Source of the DNA: Blautia coccoides
Lineage (GTDB): Bacteria; Bacillota; Clostridia; Lachnospirales; Lachnospiraceae
DNA: 64,000 nucleotides
Assembly: GCF_034355335.1 (NCBI RefSeq)
Contig: NZ_CP136422.1
Coordinates: forward strand, 1,553,001-1,617,000
Direction of reading: 5' to 3'
Shown here: in pieces, positions 17,379-26,300 of the stretch
How the letters are laid out: every line of letters starts with the position of its first letter
How positions within the stretch are numbered: position 1 is the stretch's first letter
Notes under the pieces: generated by a model
Seen by the model: the letters and a program-made list of their open reading frames with translations, nothing else
Database searches by the model: none
Told to the model about the DNA's origin: nothing
Program-made: the position numbers and the translations under genes

Positions 17379-17440
17379 AAGAAAAGGGGTCGACTAGGAG
17401 GGACTGGGAAAAGTGTAAGATTTCGTTTATTCTATTTTTA

Positions 17441-17560
17441 ATGGTTACCTTTTTCTGTATTGCTGCAGTATACACGCCGGCGAAATGGATGCGAGACATG
17501 GCAATCGATAAAGAACCTGTAAATGAAACAATAGATAAAACTGCGGCACAGTGGAAATGA
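17441..17560 (+). CDS. Possible small membrane protein, 39 aa, start uncertain
   Basis: The frame encodes VTFFCIAAVYTPAKWMRDMAIDKEP and ends with a polar tail. An AGGAGG lies at about 17396-17401 but no good start codon follows at the right distance, and the hydrophobic frame extends upstream of the ATG. It may be a gene that lost its start codon. No family recognised. Confidence 0.25.
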   Translation: MVTFFCIAAVYTPAKWMRDMAIDKEPVNETIDKTAAQWK

Positions 17561-17648
17561 AAAGCCGCTATATTGCAGAATATTTTATACATCAGTTTTA
17601 GAATGTGAGAATGGAACATGGAAAATAAGGATTTGGAGGTGTATTGAT

Positions 17649-17944
17649 ATGGTTGGAGCAATTATAGTCGCAGTGATAGGAATTGTATTCATAACACTTG
17701 GTTATTTGATGTGGAAAAAATCACTTTACTTCATAGTTATCATTATGAAAAAGTGTCTCCAAGTGATAAAAAGGCTTTTTGTAAAATATCAGGTTGGGGT
17801 GTTATCATTATTGGAATTGGTCTTTTGGTGACTGCTATAATAATCGGTATAACAGATTCAGCATTAAGTTTTATCGCTTTTGCATTGGGATTTGTTGTGG
17901 GATTGGCGTTGCTGCTTTATGCAGGAGCAAAATATAACCGCTAA
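17649..17944 (+). pseudogene. DUF3784-type small membrane protein, frameshifted in an A-run
   Basis: The first frame gives MVGAIIVAVIGIVFITLGYLMWKK. After six A residues (17715-17720) the next frame continues ITLLHSYHYEKVSPSDKKAFCKISG...LLLYAGAKYNR. Joined, they make a normal DUF3784-like protein of about 98 aa with three helices. Seven A residues would restore the frame. Slippage, mutation or a sequencing error are all possible. GGAGGTG precedes the ATG. Confidence 0.7.
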
Positions 17945-18017
17945 TAGAGAAGAAAATTCAAGTTTGTAGAAAAGAATAGATCAAAAGATAAACAAGAAGT
18001 TAGCGAGGTGGCTATCT

Positions 18018-18830
18018 ATGAGATTGCATGAGCTATATCATTTAATCGGTTTGCAGGATGAAATAATTCAAAAATTAAGAGTTATTTGTGGGGAAATTCA
18101 TTTAAGCCAGATGGATGAATATTTGGATAAATTGATAGATGGAAAAACAGCAGCGCAGTCCTACGAGGAATTAAAGACAGTATTGGCCGAAAATGAGGAT
18201 AATTTAAAAATGCTGTATTGCCAATTAGAATGTGCCAGGCGGGTGTTTGACCAGTATCAGAAAAAAAGTATACCCCAAATAGTTTATATGGAAACCATGA
18301 AATGTTTTACGAGATTTATTGATGAGTGTAAAAGAAAAAATGGAAGAATGTTTTTTGATCGAGGATGGTGGACTTACCGTCAGCTTAGCATGAAAATATT
18401 TCGCATTGGTGAGTTGGAGTATGAATTTAAAGAGTACGAAGGAGAGAATGTTATAGGGATTCATGTGCCGTCAGATTCGAATTTATCTAAGGAGGCTGTT
18501 GATAATTCGTTGAAGCAGGCTAACATATTTTTTCACACTTACTATGGCAGTTATCCATATAAAAAATATACCTGCAGTTCATGGTTATTATCCCCGGCAT
18601 TAGAACCGCTGTTGTCGGAACAATCAAATATACTATCTTTTCAGAAACGTTTTGAAATTATCCATGAGGAGAAAGAGGATAGAGAATATATCGAATGGCT
18701 GTTTCAGGTTCCGGTGAATACCGATAATGAAAGCCTGCCAGCAGAAACTAGTTTGCAAAAAAGAGTTAAGGAACTGCTTCTTAATGGAGGAACAGTTGGT
18801 TGTGCATACGGTATATTAAATTTCCTGTAG
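18018..18830 (+). CDS. Acyltransferase-domain protein (NAT_N plus GNAT_C fold)
   Basis: Protein of 270 aa. The central and C-terminal part (RGWWTYRQLSMKIFRIGELEYE, then IHVPSDSNLSKEAVDNSL, then SSWLLSPALEPLL...NILSFQKRF) matches the GNAT-like C-terminal domain of the acyltransferase family found with a helical N-terminal domain in Clostridia. The substrate is unknown. GCGAGGTGG precedes the ATG. It is the last intact gene before a stretch of broken genes. Confidence 0.7.
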   Translation: MRLHELYHLIGLQDEIIQKLRVICGEIHLSQMDEYLDKLIDGKTAAQSYEELKTVLAENEDNLKMLYCQLECARRVFDQYQKKSIPQIVYMETMKCFTRFIDECKRKNGRMFFDRGWWTYRQLSMKIFRIGELEYEFKEYEGENVIGIHVPSDSNLSKEAVDNSLKQANIFFHTYYGSYPYKKYTCSSWLLSPALEPLLSEQSNILSFQKRFEIIHEEKEDREYIEWLFQVPVNTDNESLPAETSLQKRVKELLLNGGTVGCAYGILNFL

Positions 18831-18841
18831 TATAGCTTTTG

Positions 18842-19176
18842 TAGTGTCTTGACGAAGCTTTGAGAAAAAGTGGAATTGATTTCTACAATTCGATTACTGA
18901 CAGCCAGAATACAATCCAATGCTGGAAAAATGACAGGGGCTTTAAAGTGATTGTCGACAAAAGAAATAATAATTTTATAGGATTTATAAGCCTGGGAGGT
19001 ATGAATCGATATGACGGCTATATGGAAATAGAGTATGCTGCCGATGTCAGTACCGAAACAACGGCTACGCAGTGCAAGTGGTGAAAAAGATGCTTGATTA
19101 TGGATTCAAAGAGATGAATTTATTAGTTATCGCCGCATGGGTGCGGTCACACAATAAGGAAAGTATAAGAGCTTAA
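18842..19176 (+). pseudogene. Broken GNAT acetyltransferase
   Basis: No start codon: sequence begins within the fold (LDEALRKSGIDFYNSITDS...GFISLGGMNRYDGYMEIEY). After about 19073 the frame shifts and continues VVKKMLDYGFKEMNLLVIAAWVRSHNKESIRA. Both the 5' end and the reading frame are lost. Confidence 0.6.
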
Positions 19177-19215
19177 AAAAATGCTCATTTACCTTGGAAT
19201 GTGGAGATAAATTGT

Positions 19216-19815
19216 ATGAAGATACCTAAAATGGTATTGTTTGATTATGGCCAGACATTTATTGCAGAACTGAATTTTGACGGTATAAGGGGAACAGAGG
19301 CTGTTTTGCAGTATGCTACAAGAAATAAGTATCATTTGTCGGCAGAGCAGGTGCCAAGCTAAAGCAAATGAAATCAATCGGGAATTCGGGAGATTTGATC
19401 CTGAGAAAAGACACTTATTTCAGATAGAGATACCCAATACAATGTTTACGCCCTATCTTTATGAATCGCAGGGAATAGAGATTGCATTAAACAACTCTGA
19501 AATTGATACAGTATTTTGGGATGCCGCTGCTCCGAGAATGCCGACAAAGGGTATAAAAGATTTTTTGGTATATTTGAAAAACAAAGGTATCCGCACAGGC
19601 GTAATCAGTAATATTTGTTATGCTCCCTCTGTGGTTGCAGAGCGTATCAACAGACTGCTCCCGGAAAATGCTTTTGAATTTATCATTACCTCAAGCAATT
19701 ATATCTTCCGCAAACCAAACAAAAGGATATTCGATTTGGCTTTGGAGAAAACTGAATTATAGCCGGATGAAGTTTGGTATATAGGTGATCAGCATGAATC
19801 CGATATGGTGAGGAA
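19216..19815 (+). pseudogene. Broken HAD-family hydrolase
   Basis: Begins MKIPKMVLFDYGQT (motif I Asp). The frame breaks near 19357 and continues AKANEINREFGRFDPEKRH, then motif II (TGVISNICYAP), motif III (FRKPNKRIFDLAL), an in-frame TAG at 19760-19762, and motif IV (VWYIGDQHESDMV). Two lesions plus a fused end show that it is dead. GGAG lies before the ATG. Confidence 0.75.
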
Positions 19816-20194
19816 AATTGACAAAGGACCGGCTCTGATAGAAAAATGGTTACGCAACAAGAATACAATAGAATTTCTTGGTATATGGGAAGAAATTTAT
19901 AATGCAGACTTCAATGTTGCCGCCTATGAAGAAATCATGTTGGAGGCGGGATTAAACCGTTTTATTATGTCGGTTAAACAATGGGTAACCCGTACAAATT
20001 CAAGGGGCATTGTGGCAAAGGCAGGACGGTATGGCGGAACATACGCATATAAAGATATTGCGTTTGAGTTTGCAAGCTGGGTATCTCCACAATTCAAATT
20101 ATATCTGATTAAGGAATTTGAACGGTTAAAGAAAGAAGAACAGGCTCTGCTTATTTGTTACAGATTTTTCTTTCACTTATTTTTACCCTTATAA
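19805..20194 (+). pseudogene. KilA-N domain protein, truncated at both ends and fused to the HAD remnant
   Basis: From about residue 8 the frame reads GPALIEKWLRNKNTIEFLGIWEEIYN...NRFIMSVKQWVTRTNSRGIVAKAGRYGGTYAYKDIAFEFASW...LIKEFERLKKEEQ, a nearly complete KilA-N fold as found in phage and mobile-element regulators. The usual N-terminal strand is missing because the frame comes straight from the HAD pseudogene. The tail after EEQ is unrelated. Marks a recombination junction near 19815-19830. Confidence 0.7.
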
Positions 20195-20276
20195 GAGTTC
20201 GTAACATAAAGGAAAAGGATATAACACAAGGGAAAGTCTAAAGGCAAACTCGGGAGTTGAAGGAGTGTGAGGTAAA

Positions 20277-20485
20277 ATGTTTATTCCAAAAAGAGAAACA
20301 ATGAAAAAAATATATTTTTGGGCCTGTGTGTAGTATTCTGTGTATTAACTTTGATTGGGGCTGTTTTATGCCTTATTGGAAAAGTAGATAATGCAGGGTA
20401 TGCAATTATACCGATGCTTATAGAATTAGTTTTTAATTTACTATATCGAAACAGTAAAAAAGCGATAGAAGAAAATACAAAGTAA
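20277..20485 (+). pseudogene. Frameshifted small two-helix membrane protein
   Basis: The ATG behind GGAGTG runs into a stop after about 18 codons. The neighbouring frame reads IFLGLCVVFCVLTLIGAVL, then LIGKVDNAGYAIIPMLIELVFNLLYRNSKKAIEEN, a common type of small Firmicute membrane protein of about 65 aa. A single indel around 20285-20320 separates the two parts. Confidence 0.5.
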
Positions 20486-20521
20486 TTGTCAAATCGAAAG
20501 TTGAAAGGAAAATAAAAGAAT

Positions 20522-21073
20522 ATGCTACATTGTGGAACACAAAGATTAGAAACTGAACGATTGATTTTAAGAAGATTCACTAAGGAAGATGCGGTTGCCA
20601 TGTACAAAAACTGGGCATCCGATGACGAGGTGACAAAATATTTAACATGGCCCACACATTCCAATATTGATGTTAGTAAGTTTGTACTAGAAGAATGGGT
20701 AAACTCCTATTCTGATGTAAAGTATTATCAGTGGGCGATTGTTCTAAAAGAAAATGGCGATGAACCTATTGGCTCCATTAGCGTTGTCAAAACGAATGAA
20801 GATGTTTCTATGGTACATATCGGATATTGTATTGGAAGAACATGGTGGAAAAAGGGAATCACTTCTGAGGCAATGAAAGCGGTTATGGACTTCTTTTTTG
20901 ACAAGGTAAATGTAAATCGTATCGAAGCAAGACATGACCCAAGAAATCCAAATTCCGGCAAAGTAATGATGAAATGCGGAATGAAGTATGAAGGAATTCT
21001 GCGTAGTTCCGATCGAAACAATCAAGGGATATGCGATGCCAGTTATTATTCAATGTTAAAGTCGGAACGGTAA
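20522..21073 (+). CDS. GNAT acetyltransferase, RimJ/RimL type
   Basis: Intact enzyme of 183 aa. N-terminal RLETERLILRRFTKEDA, a central IGSISVVKT strand, an acetyl-CoA loop around CIGRTWWKKGITSEAMKAV, and C-terminal RIEARHDPRNPNSGKVMMKCGMKYEG. These enzymes acetylate ribosomal-protein N termini or small molecules; the substrate here is unknown. Intact among pseudogenes, so probably still selected. Confidence 0.85.
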   Translation: MLHCGTQRLETERLILRRFTKEDAVAMYKNWASDDEVTKYLTWPTHSNIDVSKFVLEEWVNSYSDVKYYQWAIVLKENGDEPIGSISVVKTNEDVSMVHIGYCIGRTWWKKGITSEAMKAVMDFFFDKVNVNRIEARHDPRNPNSGKVMMKCGMKYEGILRSSDRNNQGICDASYYSMLKSER

Positions 21074-21139
21074 AATTCCGGTTTAGTGAACTGTTACAGA
21101 GACGGAAAAACAGGACTATTTAGAATGAGAGGATTTAAA

Positions 21140-21592
21140 ATGACATTTCGGGAAATAGACAAAACCAATTACTGGGATTGTATGGCATTGACCGTTGATG
21201 ATAATCAGGTGAAATTTGTTGCAGATAACAAGCTGTCTCTGGTAGAAGCGGCTTACGAGGATGGCCTTTACACCCTGGGAATCTACCACGATGAAACGAT
21301 GGTTGGCTTTGTGCTCTACGACTATGATGATATGTTACCCGACTGGTCTATGAGCCGCTTTATGATTGGAAAGCAGTTTCAGGGAAAAGGTTATGGAAAG
21401 CGAGCTGTGCTGGAATTTCTGGAGTATTTTAAGAACAAGCATAATGCGGACAAACTGTATATCAGTGTGTCTTTGGAAAACACAGTTGCACGCAAAATGT
21501 ATGCTTCCGTCGGCTTTCAGGAAATCAAAGAGATTGAGTATACATTCTTGGATATGCAATTCAAAGAAATGCAGATGGTAAAGGAAGTGTAG
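21140..21592 (+). CDS. GNAT acetyltransferase, spermine/spermidine type (BltD/PaiA-like)
   Basis: Enzyme of 150 aa starting MTFREIDKTNYWDCMALTVDDNQVKFVADNKLSLVEAAYE, which resembles the BltD-like polyamine acetyltransferases. The acetyl-CoA loop is FQGKGYGKRAV. The end LENTVARKMYASVGFQE is standard for GNATs. ATG 21140 follows GAGAGGA; longer versions have no ribosome-binding site. Confidence 0.8.
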   Translation: MTFREIDKTNYWDCMALTVDDNQVKFVADNKLSLVEAAYEDGLYTLGIYHDETMVGFVLYDYDDMLPDWSMSRFMIGKQFQGKGYGKRAVLEFLEYFKNKHNADKLYISVSLENTVARKMYASVGFQEIKEIEYTFLDMQFKEMQMVKEV

Positions 21593-21779
21593 AGGTCATA
21601 ATAAAACATGAAAAATCGATGGTAGATTTTTCCAGGTGCTGGAGCGGGACTTGTTGTATTTTGCTTATTTTCACCAGATTCATCGGTAAGAACTACAGTC
21701 ATTATTGTGGGGATTGCTTTAATTTTATTGGATTTTTCAAAAATAAGAATAAGTGATAACTTCGGATTGCCTTTACGGT

Positions 21780-22236
21780 GTAGTGATTCGGCGGGGAAAA
21801 GAAATAGTAACTGTTGCAGTATTGCGTTTTTTTCGGCGTGAAGGGCTACCAGATCTATAAGGAGGTAGTGACAGAAAAGCCAATCAATGAGCGTGTGGAA
21901 GAAATCCGTGGCGTGGAAGGGTTTACATCTTATTCCGAACTGCCGCAGTTTTACATAGATGCCACGATATCCGTGGAGGATCACAGGTTTGCAAAACACT
22001 GTGGAATAGATTTGATTGCGATTGGACGTGCGGCATGGACAGATATAAGGGCGATATCATTTGTGGAAGGAGGAAGCACTATCACACAGCAGCTTGCGAA
22101 GAACATGCTTTTTACACAGGATAAAAAGATTGAGCGAAAAGCGGCAGAGGTTTTTGCGGCATTGGACATGGAATCGAAATATACTAAGGAAGAGATCTTT
22201 GAGTTATATGCAAATACAGTTTATTTTGGTGGTTAA
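21780..22236 (+). pseudogene. Truncated GT51 peptidoglycan glycosyltransferase
   Basis: The fragment reads FFGVKGYQIYKEVVTEKPINERVEEI, then the catalytic TISVEDHRFAKHCGID and GGSTITQQLAKNMLF, then KYTKEEIFELYANTVYFGG and a stop. A T-run near 21828 breaks the N-terminal membrane helix frame (IVTVAVL on one side, FFGVKG on the other), and the second half of the domain is missing. It would be inactive. Confidence 0.7.
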
Positions 22237-22942
22237 ATGCACCCCTAAAAATAGGGCGTATATTAAGTATATAAAATAAAAATACGTGGATAAATTGAAC
22301 CAAATATACAGTGAAAAGTGGAAAGTGTGTATGAAGTCAAAGGAAAAAACAACGGAAGAGATTGTGCTGATCAGATACTATAACGTATTGTTTTATTTAT
22401 TCTTTAAGGTAGGGATAGATGATTTTAAGAGACAGTGTCTAGTGAAGAGAATCGATTCAGGGGAGTCCATCCGGATAAAGCAGATATAGGACTGTAGCCA
22501 TCACCAGATTCCATTTAAGACTAGATTTATATTATAGAAAAGACTTTGAAATTAAGGCCAACTTATGGAATTTATATTCTTATCTCCGATTTAGATTTGA
22601 AAATAAGAAGAAGTGGATAAATACCAATAGCTTATAAGGTACAATGAGTAAAGATAATACGAGCACGTACTTCTTAGATAGAGTGAAGTATCTGTACGAA
22701 ATTTCTTAGCAAGATAAAGAACTATAAATTCCAGGCAAAGAGTAAATGCTGTTTATAATTTTCGCCCCAACAACTACTTATTTGGTAGATCTGATGAATG
22801 GATATTTTCTAAGTGTTAGGGTATTGTGTAAGAGACAATGATAAACACCAGCCTTCAGGAGAAAGGGAAATGGAAGATAATTTATGGCTTTCAAAATTGT
22901 ATGAGAATACAAGAAAAGAGAAGGGAAAGAAATCTGTGACAG
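22237..22942. other. AT-rich stretch without a supported gene
   Basis: Only short frames without ribosome-binding sites or recognisable domains are present. Nothing like a tRNA, repeat array or attachment site was seen. It looks like decayed sequence at the left edge of the mobile-element-like region. Confidence 0.5.
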
Positions 22943-23368
22943 TGAAAATGATTTCTTTGATTTTACACCATTTCAACATGAGGACCTGCAAGACGAAATC
23001 CAAAGTTATCTTTTACATCAGTCATGGCATATGCCTATGAGCAAATTGAGAGAAGAAAAAATAATGATTGAAATTATCGGAGAGTTCTGTAAGGAGAGTA
23101 AGCCTTATATGAACTCTCTTGTTGATTATAATTATCATAAACTGATTCAGGACTTCCGGCAATGGTTCACCACTTTGAAAATGGAGAAATTTCCTTCCAC
23201 TTCAAATGCCCTTGCCTTCCCCGGCGGCAACTGTATTTTTACGGCAACGCCGACAGAGCGTATAACACACTACACTTTGCAAGCAAAGTCGTGTGCGAAG
23301 GGGCAAGCCCCTTTGGAAAACCCAGACAACAAAACAGGCTGAATATCTTGCACTTTCCCGGTGCTTGA
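22943..23368 (+). pseudogene. Fused remnants of mobile-element genes
   Basis: One frame reads FFDFTPFQHEDLQDEIQSYL, then WHMPMSKLREEKIMIEIIGEFCKE, resembling the helical N-terminal part of a phage-type integrase (weak call). From about 23162 another frame reads VHHFENGEISFHFKCPC, then LYFYGNADRAYNTLHFASKVVCEGASP, a type of sequence I associate with conjugative-element remnants but cannot name. Neither has a proper start or a full domain. Confidence 0.3.
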
Positions 23369-23382
23369 TACTCAGCCTTTAT
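23336..23382 (+). terminator. Rho-independent terminator
   Basis: AGGCTGAATATC (23336-23347) pairs with GATACTCAGCCT (23367-23378) with one mismatch and is followed by TTATTT. Confidence 0.65.
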
Positions 23383-23515
23383 TTGTCGTCAGCAGCCCCG
23401 GTTTCGTGGTCTGCGTGTAGTTCCTTGTAAACTGACCTAAGAAGTAATGCAAACGAAAATAATGAGTAGGGGAAAAATTATAAAACATATGGGAAGAAAG
23501 AAGGAATAATGCTAA

Positions 23516-23561
23516 AGAAAAGCCATAGCTTTTATCAAGGAACAGAATGCTATGGCTTTTT
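23516..23561. terminator. Bidirectional terminator
   Basis: AAAGCCATAGC pairs with GCTATGGCTTT around a loop of about 20 nt, with A residues on the left and T residues on the right. It overlaps the stop codon of the minus-strand XRE pseudogene. Confidence 0.7.
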
Positions 23562-23811
23562 CTTATCGTTCCCCTCGATTAGATATTCGTAGGAAACGTG
23601 GAATATCTCCGTGAGCGCCTTTAATTCCAAATCTGTAACATATCGTTTGTTCGTTTCAATTCTGGTTATCACATTTTTATCCATATCATAGCCATTTAAC
23701 TGAAGCTGGCGGGCAAGATCCCTCTGAGACAGATATGTGCTGGCGGCGAAGTTCGATGAGCCTCTGACTGATCAGATTCTTTTCACCAGAGTGTGTCTTA
23801 GGCTTTGGCAT
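23550..23811 (-). pseudogene. XRE-family helix-turn-helix regulator, frameshifted
   Basis: From the ATG at 23811 the minus strand reads MPKPKTHSGEKNLISQRLIELRRQ. A 1-nt shift near 23735-23745 is needed to continue LSQRDLARQLQLNGYDMDKNVITRIE, then TNKRYVTDLELKALTEIFHVSYEYLIEG. The DNA-reading helix (SQRDLARQL) is behind the break, so the protein made is non-functional. It diverges from the genes that follow on the plus strand, the position of an element repressor. Confidence 0.7.
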
Positions 23812-23978
23812 ATCAAAAATCCCTCCTTGCAAAATAGTGTGGACAAATATGTCTCACTTTTTGCACTTTTTCCATTGATTTTACAGGGAAATAAGGATAA
23901 AATCGGTTGTAAAAGTGAGACAAAAGGAACTGGGAGGAAAATTTTTAAGGAAGAAATGTCTTTGGAAAGGGGATATTT

Positions 23979-24379
23979 ATGCGTCAAAAGGATATAGAAA
24001 AGTTTGCGTTTTTATATTTGCGTGGGGAGAGGGAGCGGAATATTCTGCTTGGGAAAGAAAAGATGACATTTTCTGATCTAGACAGGCTGACTATATTACT
24101 AATTTTTTGGATTTGAGCCATTATAACCTTGATATCTGGGATGAATTCTCCGGTCAGTTTCAGAAACAGTTCCGGCTACTGGACAAATTATATGATGCGA
24201 CTTGTGACATTGTATTGTATGATCTGTCAGAGTGTGATTACCGTCAGCATGAACTATGGCTGATTGACTTTTGTAAAAATGCACCAAGTGATCAGATCCG
24301 AGGATGGCTGGAAGAGAATATAAAACAAATTTGTGATGAGAAAAAAATGGGGTATCCCACAGAGGCAGACACCGAATAG
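23979..24379 (+). pseudogene. Mobile-element protein of unknown function, frameshifted
   Basis: Starts MRQKDIEKFAFLYLRGERE. The frame breaks near 24085-24100 and continues DYITNFLDLSHYNLDIWDEF, then QKQFRLLDKLYDATCDIVLYDL, to the stop at 24379. Joined length is about 133 aa, soluble and acidic. No family recognised. Lies directly before the partition genes in the same direction. Confidence 0.5.
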
Positions 24380-24397
24380 GTGCCTGTCTTTTTTTGA
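24366..24397 (+). terminator. Probable terminator
   Basis: CAGACACC and GGTGCCTG pair with one mismatch around GAATA, followed by seven T residues. Confidence 0.55.
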
Positions 24398-24415
24398 GGG
24401 GAGGTGAGGAATCAA

Positions 24416-24736
24416 ATGCATATCAGTATCCATGAATTACTGGCAGTAGCAACAGAGTCCGAAGGGATACAGGCAGCCAAAGGGGATGCCATGCTGTGTG
24501 AGAAACGGTTTGAAAAGGCAACCCGTCACATGGTGGAATTTATCCTTCTGAAAAAGAATGCCAGACTCGGAGAAAAAGGAGAGTACCACAGATACTTTTT
24601 GACAATTGAGGAATACAAAGAAGTGGTACAGATGGAGCAGGAAAAGAGTGTCCGCATTCAGAGACACGCCCTGATCATTGAAGGGAACCTGCACTTCATT
24701 CCGCCTCCGGCAGTCAGTCGGGGCGGGGGAAGGTAA
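24416..24736 (+). CDS. Hypothetical protein, mobile-element associated
   Basis: Soluble protein of about 106 aa (MHISIHELLAVATESEGIQAAKGDAML...). No family recognised. ATG 24416 follows GGTGAGGA by 7 nt; a GTG at 24404 would add four residues. The C terminus is proline/glycine-rich (PPPAVSRGGG). It precedes the ParM-like gene. Confidence 0.5.
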   Translation: MHISIHELLAVATESEGIQAAKGDAMLCEKRFEKATRHMVEFILLKKNARLGEKGEYHRYFLTIEEYKEVVQMEQEKSVRIQRHALIIEGNLHFIPPPAVSRGGGR

Positions 24737-24853
24737 CTTCTAATAGGCTGGAAAGGAACATGAAATTCCAGCCGCATACATTTCTACACTCCGGGAATGT
24801 CTTTCGCCGGAGTTTTCCACAAATACAACAGAATAGAGAAGGGAGTGATCGTT

Positions 24854-25762
24854 ATGGTGATAGGAATCGACCACGGATATTATGCCATTAAGACAAGGCA
24901 GGTGTGTTTTCCTACCGGGATCACACGGTATGAGTATGAGCCGTATACCATGCAGAATGTTCTCCAATACCAAGGAAATTATTATGTCTGCGGTACCGGA
25001 CGCCAGACTCTGGTAAAAGATAAAACCGCCAGTGATAATTATTATCTTTTGACAATGGCAGCACTGGCGCAGGAGATCCGGAAACGGAAAGGCGAAAAAA
25101 TGACAAAGGTTGTTCTTGCTGCAGGACTTCCGCTGGCAGGATTCGGCAGGGAAAAACAGCATTTCCGGGAGTATCTGTTCCGGAAAGAGCAACCATTACG
25201 TTTTCTATATGAAGGGGAGCGTTATGAGATCCAGATTGAAGATGTGAAACTGTTTCCGCAGGGGTACTCGGCGCTGGCTCTATACCCAGAATATCTCAAG
25301 GATGAACCATCTGTGTTGCTGATCGACATCGGCGGGTGGACGGTGGATCTGATGAGATTAGATAATGCTGTTCCCAATGCGGCAACCTGCAGGGGTCTGG
25401 AGGTGGGTGTCATCCGGTGCAAGGATGAGATCTCGGAGCAGGTGAGAAGAAGCACTGGAATGTCTGTGACGGATATCCAAATTGAGCGTGTCTTAAACGG
25501 AAAGTCCTGCAGTATACCGGAAGAGGTCGTGTCTGTGATTCAGTATCAGGGGCGGGTATATATCGAGAAGATTCTGTCTGCGATTACAGAGGCAGGCTTT
25601 GATCTGCGGGTGATTCCGTCCGTCTTTATGGGCGGAGGCTCCGTCATTCTAAAGCACCGTGTGACCACAAATGACCGCCTGTGCCGCCCAATCTACCTAA
25701 CGGACGTCCATGCCAACGCAGCCGGATATGAGCGGATTGTGGGGCAAATGAGGGCGCTGTGA
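24854..25762 (+). CDS. parM: ParM/StbA-type actin-like segregation ATPase
   Basis: Protein of 302 aa with the actin fold markers: phosphate-1 loop VIGIDHGYYAIK near the N terminus, phosphate-2 loop LLIDIGGWTVDLMRL in the middle, and the adenosine loop VFMGGGSVILK near the end. Such proteins polymerise to push apart plasmid or element copies. A small DNA-binding-type partner begins inside its stop codon (GTGA overlap). Start at ATG 24854 with AGGGAG upstream. Found here inside a chromosomal element, it suggests a plasmid-like replicating stage of the element. Confidence 0.82.
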   Translation: MVIGIDHGYYAIKTRQVCFPTGITRYEYEPYTMQNVLQYQGNYYVCGTGRQTLVKDKTASDNYYLLTMAALAQEIRKRKGEKMTKVVLAAGLPLAGFGREKQHFREYLFRKEQPLRFLYEGERYEIQIEDVKLFPQGYSALALYPEYLKDEPSVLLIDIGGWTVDLMRLDNAVPNAATCRGLEVGVIRCKDEISEQVRRSTGMSVTDIQIERVLNGKSCSIPEEVVSVIQYQGRVYIEKILSAITEAGFDLRVIPSVFMGGGSVILKHRVTTNDRLCRPIYLTDVHANAAGYERIVGQMRAL

Positions 25763-26034
25763 GCCGCCCCGTTTTTTCGTTCCGTCCAAACCTAAATAAT
25801 CTGGAGCATAACCGGGCATGGGAGATCTTATGCAGTGTTCCGGAAGGACAGAAGAATCAGTATCTCGTGGAAGCTATCTTGAAAAAAGAGGATGGGAAAT
25901 GGCTGGCAAAAATGGTGAGGGAAGCTGTTCGGGATGGGCTCAAAAGTGGCGGCGCGGAACCTTTTATGAAGCAGGAAGCGGAAGAGATTCCAGATCAGAT
26001 GATGGAATTTCTCTTTCAGATGGAACAGGAGTGA
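25759..26034 (+). CDS. ParR/StbB-like partner of the segregation ATPase
   Basis: Protein of 91 aa: an N-terminal segment FRPNLNNLEHNRAWEILCSVPEGQKNQYLVEAIL looks like the small helical DNA-binding adaptor regularly found after ParM-like genes, and the acidic C terminus (EAEEIPDQMMEFLFQMEQE) would bind the filament. Translation starts at GTG overlapping the ParM stop. The role as centromere-binding adaptor is inferred from position and size. Confidence 0.65.
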   Translation: MSRPVFSFRPNLNNLEHNRAWEILCSVPEGQKNQYLVEAILKKEDGKWLAKMVREAVRDGLKSGGAEPFMKQEAEEIPDQMMEFLFQMEQE

Positions 26035-26252
26035 AGGGGGTGAGGCCTATGAGAGCATAAAATCCGGCATTGTTGTATATGCTTCGTTTTCCATATTGGC
26101 GACATGACTTCTTTAGTGGGTATTGTGAATAGCTTTGCATCGTTCTTTGGAGTATGTTGTGTGTAACAAAAAGAAAGCCTGCTAATAAAAAGTCAAGTGT
26201 TTTTTGAAGAAAATTTCAAAAAGTCGATTTGATATTTTAGGGCATAACTTTT

Positions 26253-26274
26253 AAGCCGCCAGAACTGCCGGCTT
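26253..26274. terminator. Hairpin beyond the transposase stop
   Basis: AAGCCG (26253-26258) pairs with CGGCTT (26269-26274). A-rich sequence lies to the left when read on the plus strand, so T residues follow on the minus strand, the direction of the transposase. Confidence 0.45.
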
Positions 26275-26300
26275 TGAAAGGGGTGATATAGAAATGGGTG

